A DNA stretch of 64,000 bases from Acidiflorens sp963847715 (GTDB lineage Bacteria > Acidobacteriota > Terriglobia > Terriglobales > Acidobacteriaceae), in contig CAWKAZ010000011.1 in NCBI GenBank assembly GCA_963847715.1, positions 1 through 64,000 on the forward strand, written 5' to 3'. This document shows positions 59,899 through 64,000 of this stretch, in pieces. Below the pieces are notes generated by a model, which saw nothing but the letters and a program-made list of their open reading frames with translations, was not told the origin of the DNA and did not search any database. Both the position numbers and the translations under genes were made by a program. How positions within the stretch are numbered: position 1 is the stretch's first letter; the number at the start of each line of letters is the position of its first letter.

Positions 59899-61869
59899 TC
59901 ACTCTTCCGGGGCATTGCCAGCCAGGCTCTCGGCTTTCGCGCGCTCTCGGTCGGCATCTTCTTTACGTCCTAACTGATCGTAAACCTTGGCCAGAGCGGC
60001 ATGCGGCCGGGGACCATTAGGCCGGAGTTCGGCCGCTTTTTGCAGTTCAGGCAACGCCGCCGCGGGATCCCCCGACTTGGCCAAGAATTCTCCGAGTGTC
60101 AGGTGGCTCCCGAAATGATCGGGAAGCATTTCGATCACTTTGCGACACTCCTTGATGGTCTCGGGAACGCGGTCGGCTTTTGTATAGGCAATTTCGAGGA
60201 AGAGGTGCGCGTCCAACAGCGCCGGGATCCTGGCCAGGAGCGTCTCGAACACAGTCGCGGCGCCGTTGAAATCCTGGATTCGCAGCAATGATCTTCCCAA
60301 ATCCATCTGAGCCGTGGTGGAAGTCGGATCCAACTCCACTGACTTGCGCAGCACCGGCACGGCTTTATCGTACTGGTGCAGCTTCATGTACGTTCCACCA
60401 AGCTTGCTGTAGAGCAGCGCCATGCCGGGTTCTTTGGAAATCAACTGCTGGAGCATCGGCACGGCCTCGTTGAGCTGGCCAGTTTCAAAAAGAGAGTTGA
60501 CTCGGCGAATTCCGTTCGAAGTCTCGATTTCGTCTTTGGGATCGGCACCCTTATTCGGGCCGTCAGGCTTGCTGACCTTGGCTCCCGAGGCGATGTACCC
60601 GAGGGAGGCTAGCTTCTCCTGCGTAGCCGGATCGACAATCACGGTCGGTGCTTCTCGCTTGGTAGTCGTTTTCTCGCGAAACGTTTCGACCCGACTCGAC
60701 AGCGTATCTGCAACAGCCGGGGATGCCGTAGCGAGGTTATGCTCGGCTTTCGGGTCCGCGGTTGCGTCGTACAACTCGCGACGCGGCGCCTGAATGTACA
60801 AGTACTTCCCTGCTCGCAGGGATTGCAAAGCACTCCACCCATACGCCAGGTTCCCATAGTCTGCTTCGGCATAGGCCGGACGATCGCGCCACTCATCCGA
60901 CGCCCCATCATTTCCCGGTGTCATCAAGCCGAGCAGCGACTTGCCCTGAACCTCCGCTGGAACTTCGATTCCCACCGCCTGCAATAATGTCGGCATGACA
61001 TCGGCCAGTTCCACACGGTTCTCGATTCGCTTTTCCGCGGAGGTGCCGTGGGGCAACTTGATCACGAGCGGGACATGGATCGTCTCATCGTAGAGAAAAA
61101 CGCCGTGCGTGTCCTCGCCGTGCGCGCCAAGCGACTCTCCGTGGTCCGCCATCACCGCAATCATCGAGTCGTCGTAATACCCGCGCGCTTTCAACTGGGT
61201 GAGCAACTCCCCTACCGCGGAATCCGCGTACGCGATCTCGCCGTCATAAGGCTCTGAGGCGTAGCGCGTTTTGTAGGGTTCGGGAGGATCGTAGGGATCG
61301 TGCGCGTCGTAGAGATGAACCCAGAGCAGGAACGGACCCTTCGGATTCTTGGTCAGCCAGGCCAGAGCGCGGGCGACTACTTCGCCGCCGCGCCGTTCCA
61401 CGGTCTGATAGCGGGTCTGATTAGCAAAACCCTCGTGTTGATAACCGGCGTCGTAGGTATCAAATCCGCGATTGAAGCCGGGAGCTCCGGCAGACGAATC
61501 AAGAGCGATGGAGGCAATAAACGCGGCGGTGTGGTAGCCCTTTCCATGCAGGATGTCGGGAGCGTAGGGCAGCTCCTTCACCAGGGGCATGGGAAAGTCG
61601 AGCACCTGATGATATTGGGGATAAGTACCGGTGAGGATGGTGGCGTGCGACACGGACGTCAACGGAGCCTGGGCGTATGCGTGCGTAAATACGGCTGAAT
61701 CACGCGCCAAGGCATCGAGATTCGGCGTCAGACCGCGCTTAGAGCCCAGAAAACCCATACGGTCGGCGCGCGTCGTGTCCAACGTGATGAGGACGATATT
61801 AGGCTGTGCCGCACCCAGCGCACTCGCCGTCAAACAAATCACACAGAGCCAAAGACGAATCACACCCAT
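59899..61869 (-). CDS. Sulfatase-fold hydrolase/transferase with C-terminal TPR repeats (paralogue 2)
   Basis: About 656 aa, a tandem duplicate of the next gene: the starts MGVIRLWLCVICL and MGVIRQWFCLLCL match. Signal peptide, alkaline-phosphatase/sulfatase-fold domain (ITLDTTRADRMG, VMADHGESLGAHGEDTHG) and C-terminal TPRs. The nucleophile position reads TSVSHAT (T71), again without Cys. ATG 61869 is chosen because it aligns with the paralogue; the frame is open to 62013 but that would overlap the upstream gene. The two copies probably arose by local duplication and diverged. Confidence 0.82.
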   Translation of the reverse strand: MGVIRLWLCVICLTASALGAAQPNIVLITLDTTRADRMGFLGSKRGLTPNLDALARDSAVFTHAYAQAPLTSVSHATILTGTYPQYHQVLDFPMPLVKELPYAPDILHGKGYHTAAFIASIALDSSAGAPGFNRGFDTYDAGYQHEGFANQTRYQTVERRGGEVVARALAWLTKNPKGPFLLWVHLYDAHDPYDPPEPYKTRYASEPYDGEIAYADSAVGELLTQLKARGYYDDSMIAVMADHGESLGAHGEDTHGVFLYDETIHVPLVIKLPHGTSAEKRIENRVELADVMPTLLQAVGIEVPAEVQGKSLLGLMTPGNDGASDEWRDRPAYAEADYGNLAYGWSALQSLRAGKYLYIQAPRRELYDATADPKAEHNLATASPAVADTLSSRVETFREKTTTKREAPTVIVDPATQEKLASLGYIASGAKVSKPDGPNKGADPKDEIETSNGIRRVNSLFETGQLNEAVPMLQQLISKEPGMALLYSKLGGTYMKLHQYDKAVPVLRKSVELDPTSTTAQMDLGRSLLRIQDFNGAATVFETLLARIPALLDAHLFLEIAYTKADRVPETIKECRKVIEMLPDHFGSHLTLGEFLAKSGDPAAALPELQKAAELRPNGPRPHAALAKVYDQLGRKEDADRERAKAESLAGNAPEE

Positions 61870-61913
61870 CCCAACTCTCGCTTTTGAAGTGGCCGACGCA
61901 GCAACCCGCAAGA

Positions 61914-62654
61914 TCATTTCTGTGAACTGCCTGTTGGAGCCGGAGCCGGCGGTGTTTTGGTCTTGGGAGACATTGGCAACTTCGCCGGTGGCTGGGGAAG
62001 GTTCGACTTGCACGTATTAGGATGAATGAAAAGCGTCGGATCTTGAGGACCTACCACCACATCTTTGTACCGGATCACGGCCCGTGGGCCTTTCAAGAGC
62101 GCTACCTTGATGGGGAAACCATGCAAATCCTCGGCTTCCCAGAATCGCAACTCCATAGGGTTGACTAGACCGCCGGAAGAGATCGTAACGTCCTCAATCT
62201 GACAGACGTGGCCGTCCACTGTCTCTTTTCCACCCATCAACCGTTCCACCTTGCGATCTTTTCTGACAGCGCTGAAAGGAAAGGACCGCATATAAGGATG
62301 GGTGTCATGCATGCAGCCGGTCATCGAGAGGCCGTACGTATCGAACGTCGTTAGATCCGTGATGAAGTAGCCAATTCCCTCTGCACTCTGGGTGCGCAGC
62401 AGTTTGCCGGAGCGGTAGATATGAGCCTCTTGAGTGTCCCCTACCATGACACTTCCGACCATAACGGCCGAAAACTCTGGAAAATCGTCAAACGGAAATC
62501 CGGAGTTCGCAGGTGCCGCAGCGCTCGGCTCCGCGGCCGGCGTCTGCGCTGCGCTAGAAGCCTGGGGGGCCCGCCCGGGCGCTTGAGTCTGCGGCGAAGG
62601 AGCCTGGGCCACCATGCAACTGCTTAATAGTATGAGTGCAAACCACCGAACCAT
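61914..62654 (-). CDS. Secreted protein of unknown function, Pro/Ala-rich ends
   Basis: About 246 aa. Signal peptide (FALILLSSCMVAQA), a low-complexity Pro/Ala/Gln segment, a central folded region (FSAVMVGSVMVGDTQEAHIYRSG, GYFITDLTTFDTYG, DGHVCQIEDVTISSGG, MELRFWEAEDLHGFPIKVAL) and a Pro/Lys-rich tail. The central part resembles DUF4412-type proteins, where a periplasmic beta domain binds small molecules, but I am not certain. ATG 62654 follows AGGGGGAA. It is probably the first gene of an operon with the two sulfatase-fold genes. Confidence 0.6.
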   Translation of the reverse strand: MVRWFALILLSSCMVAQAPSPQTQAPGRAPQASSAAQTPAAEPSAAAPANSGFPFDDFPEFSAVMVGSVMVGDTQEAHIYRSGKLLRTQSAEGIGYFITDLTTFDTYGLSMTGCMHDTHPYMRSFPFSAVRKDRKVERLMGGKETVDGHVCQIEDVTISSGGLVNPMELRFWEAEDLHGFPIKVALLKGPRAVIRYKDVVVGPQDPTLFIHPNTCKSNLPQPPAKLPMSPKTKTPPAPAPTGSSQK

Positions 62655-62747
62655 TCCATTCCCCCTGAACGACTTGCCCTTCGAAGAATACAAGAAAAAG
62701 GCCACGCCGTGAATCAGCGTGGCCTTGATCTGGAACACAATCAAAAA

Positions 62748-63302
62748 CTATTTCACGAGCTGCTTGCCGACCATCGCCTTTGCCTGCGCGACGCCCAGGT
62801 TGCCGATCGTGCTCTTGCCGTTGGTCGCCTTGCTGGCAGCTGCCGGAATGGTGTTCGACAGGAAACCGTAGTTTCCGAGGAACTCATATCCGAAGAAGCC
62901 GAGGTATCCAGCCCAGCTCTCGTTCCCGAACTGCAGCTTCGTGGGAGCGGTCTTGGTGATTACCATCCACTGCTCGCCCGTGTAGTAGCCGGCATAAGCA
63001 TCATAGATCTGGTCGGCATACACATAGGCCTTGCCCTTGACGGGAGCGAAAGCAGCGGTCGGAACTGTGATTGCGAAACCTTCGAGGGCCGCGCCAGCAA
63101 TCTTGCTGTAGGGGCAAGCGCTGAGAACGTCATAACCCTGCATGTAGAAGTTTCCGCCGCCACCGGTTGCGAAGGATTCGTAGTTGCAATATTCATTCAC
63201 TGCGCTTGAGGAAAGGAACCCGAACGAGTAGCTGGCCTGCGCGAAGGCAGCGCTGCATCCGAGCACAAGAACAACAAGTACCACCAAGCTTTTCAATTTC
63301 AC
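62748..63302 (-). CDS. Small secreted protein of unknown function, 184 aa
   Basis: GTG 63302 lies eight bases after AGGAGG, which decides the start over the longer frame to 63395. Signal peptide (LVVLVVLVLGCSAAFA), then an aromatic- and Gly-rich exported part (SYSFGFLSSSAVNEYCNYE, GGGGNFYMQGYDVLSACPYS, YVYADQIYDAYAGYYTGEQW). The high Tyr and Gly content and paired Cys suggest a compact extracellular or envelope beta protein. No family recognised. Confidence 0.62.
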   Translation of the reverse strand: MKLKSLVVLVVLVLGCSAAFAQASYSFGFLSSSAVNEYCNYESFATGGGGNFYMQGYDVLSACPYSKIAGAALEGFAITVPTAAFAPVKGKAYVYADQIYDAYAGYYTGEQWMVITKTAPTKLQFGNESWAGYLGFFGYEFLGNYGFLSNTIPAAASKATNGKSTIGNLGVAQAKAMVGKQLVK

Positions 63303-63726
63303 TGAGACTACCTCCTGGAAGTGTTTGAAGCTAACGTTAGTTTTGTGAAACACCAGACTGGTGCGGCCTTTCGGGGGAAATACAGCAGCCATCACCTGCG
63401 GGACAATCTAAACCCTTTCAAAATTAAGTCAAGATAATTAATTAGTTAGGGCAGAGAAAATTTCGGAATGGAAAAACTTTTGCGCTCTTAACGCAAAAGA
63501 TCGGTATCAAGAAAAAACACATTTTCAAGAGTTGTCGAAGCCGGTTCCGGCGCGCGTCGAAACCGTTTACTTTTTGCTCGAGACGGTGTACTCCAAACTG
63601 CCGCACATGCCGCGCCCCACGTCTTAACCCCTTGGAAAAATTTCCTCTCTCTAGTGACGCCCCTAGCGGGGCGTACCAGGTCAACTTCCCGACCTCCCGA
63701 AATAAAAGCAGTATTCACCTTTAAGC
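63303..63726. other. Gene-free gap with one REP-like hairpin
   Basis: No credible gene; short minus-strand frames have repeat-like composition. CGCCCC-TAGC-GGGGCG (63658-63673) is a perfect 6-bp hairpin of acidobacterial REP type. The 63420-63480 stretch is AT-rich and may hold the promoter of the minus-strand secreted-protein gene. Confidence 0.5.
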
Positions 63727-64000
63727 TTAGAACGTCACTCTCACGCCAAATTCCATCTGCCGCGGAGCACCGCTGGAGTAGGTGCCCGAACCCGGCAAAA
63801 TCCGGTCCTGGCGCGAACTGCACAGCGTGAGCGAGTTACCGCAGAATCCGGCGGAACTGGCGTTGTTCAGCGAACTGCCCGGCGCGCCGTTCAGCACACC
63901 GTTAAGCTGATTTCCAGGACCGCCAAAATTGGCGAAGTTGAACACGTTGAACAGAGACACGCTGGGCTCGATCATCAAGCGCTCCCCGACGTGCAACGGC
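63727..64000 (-). CDS. TonB-dependent receptor, C-terminal end (continues beyond window)
   Basis: The last ~90 codons of an outer-membrane beta-barrel: RLMIEPSVSLFNVFNFANFGG and the terminal RQMEFGVRVTF, with the closing Phe needed for barrel assembly. LFNVFNFANF is typical of acidobacterial Oar-like receptors. The frame is open to the right edge, so the N-terminal part lies outside. Confidence 0.8.
   Translation of the reverse strand, partial: PLHVGERLMIEPSVSLFNVFNFANFGGPGNQLNGVLNGAPGSSLNNASSAGFCGNSLTLCSSRQDRILPGSGTYSSGAPRQMEFGVRVTF

Noticed and set aside
57901..61869. Naming the two paralogues sulfatases
   Set aside because: The Cys or Ser of the CxPxR site is replaced by Thr and the Pro and Arg are also changed, so sulfate-ester hydrolysis through formylglycine is not supported.

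Overview
The window reads as chromosome of an Acidobacteriota bacterium (Terriglobia-like), probably from a metagenome assembly. Supporting signs are an Oar-type TonB-dependent receptor with an N-terminal carboxypeptidase-regulatory domain and the tail of a second one at the right edge, sulfatase-like/TPR proteins, a BBP2-type porin, lipid A genes, many secreted proteins of unknown function, and dense intergenic repeats. The first ~905 bases are different: extremely GC-rich, actinobacterial in style, coding for a piece of an NDP-forming acyl-CoA synthetase and breaking off inside a cyclase-family gene. I read this as a foreign or mis-joined end. No search or composition calculation could be run, so all identifications rest on motifs and family knowledge.

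Layout. 0.9-10 kb: housekeeping and stress genes (YfiT/DinB-type protein, DUF218 protein, threonylcarbamoyl-AMP synthase, SpoU-type RNA methyltransferase, rarA, GAF-PP2C phosphatase, CoA-binding protein, HD-domain alarmone-hydrolase-like protein). 10-19.4 kb: cation efflux protein, prfB with its programmed frameshift, lnt, an amino-acid permease fused to a stress-protein-like tail, a NarL-type regulator with a degenerate receiver, a SYLF protein and an LpxL-like acyltransferase. lnt, the permease and the acyltransferase carry five single-base frame breaks between 12.0 and 18.7 kb. 19.5-29.2 kb: lpxD, MobB-like GTPase, metallo-beta-lactamase-fold hydrolase, a patch of tiny genes (22.5-24.2 kb), M64 peptidase, DUF59 protein and P1 peptidase.

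29.2-46.5 kb is the most coherent functional block, an amine-utilisation island: ethanolamine ammonia-lyase (eutBC), three class-III aminotransferases including gabT, an aldehyde dehydrogenase, two amino-acid/amine permeases, an Oar-like receptor, a PotD-like polyamine-binding lipoprotein without its transporter, and a MerR-XRE-cupin fusion regulator. The regulator lies behind a perfect dyad centred on a TATAAT box, and 23 of the 25 bases of that dyad recur upstream of an NTF2-like gene at 47 kb. I infer that the block imports ethanolamine, polyamines or GABA-type amines and converts them to central metabolites.

46.5-64 kb: NTF2-like secreted protein, PaiB-like protein, porin, sigma-54 activator, thioredoxin-like protein, typA (apparently with a CTG start), tRNA-Arg(CCG), a beta-barrel/PDZ fusion, a repeat protein behind a structured leader resembling a c-di-GMP-I riboswitch, two tandem sulfatase-fold/TPR proteins with Thr at the nucleophile position, and secreted proteins of unknown function.

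Across the window, at least a dozen intergenic gaps hold degenerate 7- or 8-bp tandem repeats, most arranged as inverted pairs that fill the gap from one gene's stop to the next gene's start. The unit sequence usually differs from gap to gap while the architecture stays the same. These elements and several families of REP-like hairpins are the most unusual recurrent signal here.
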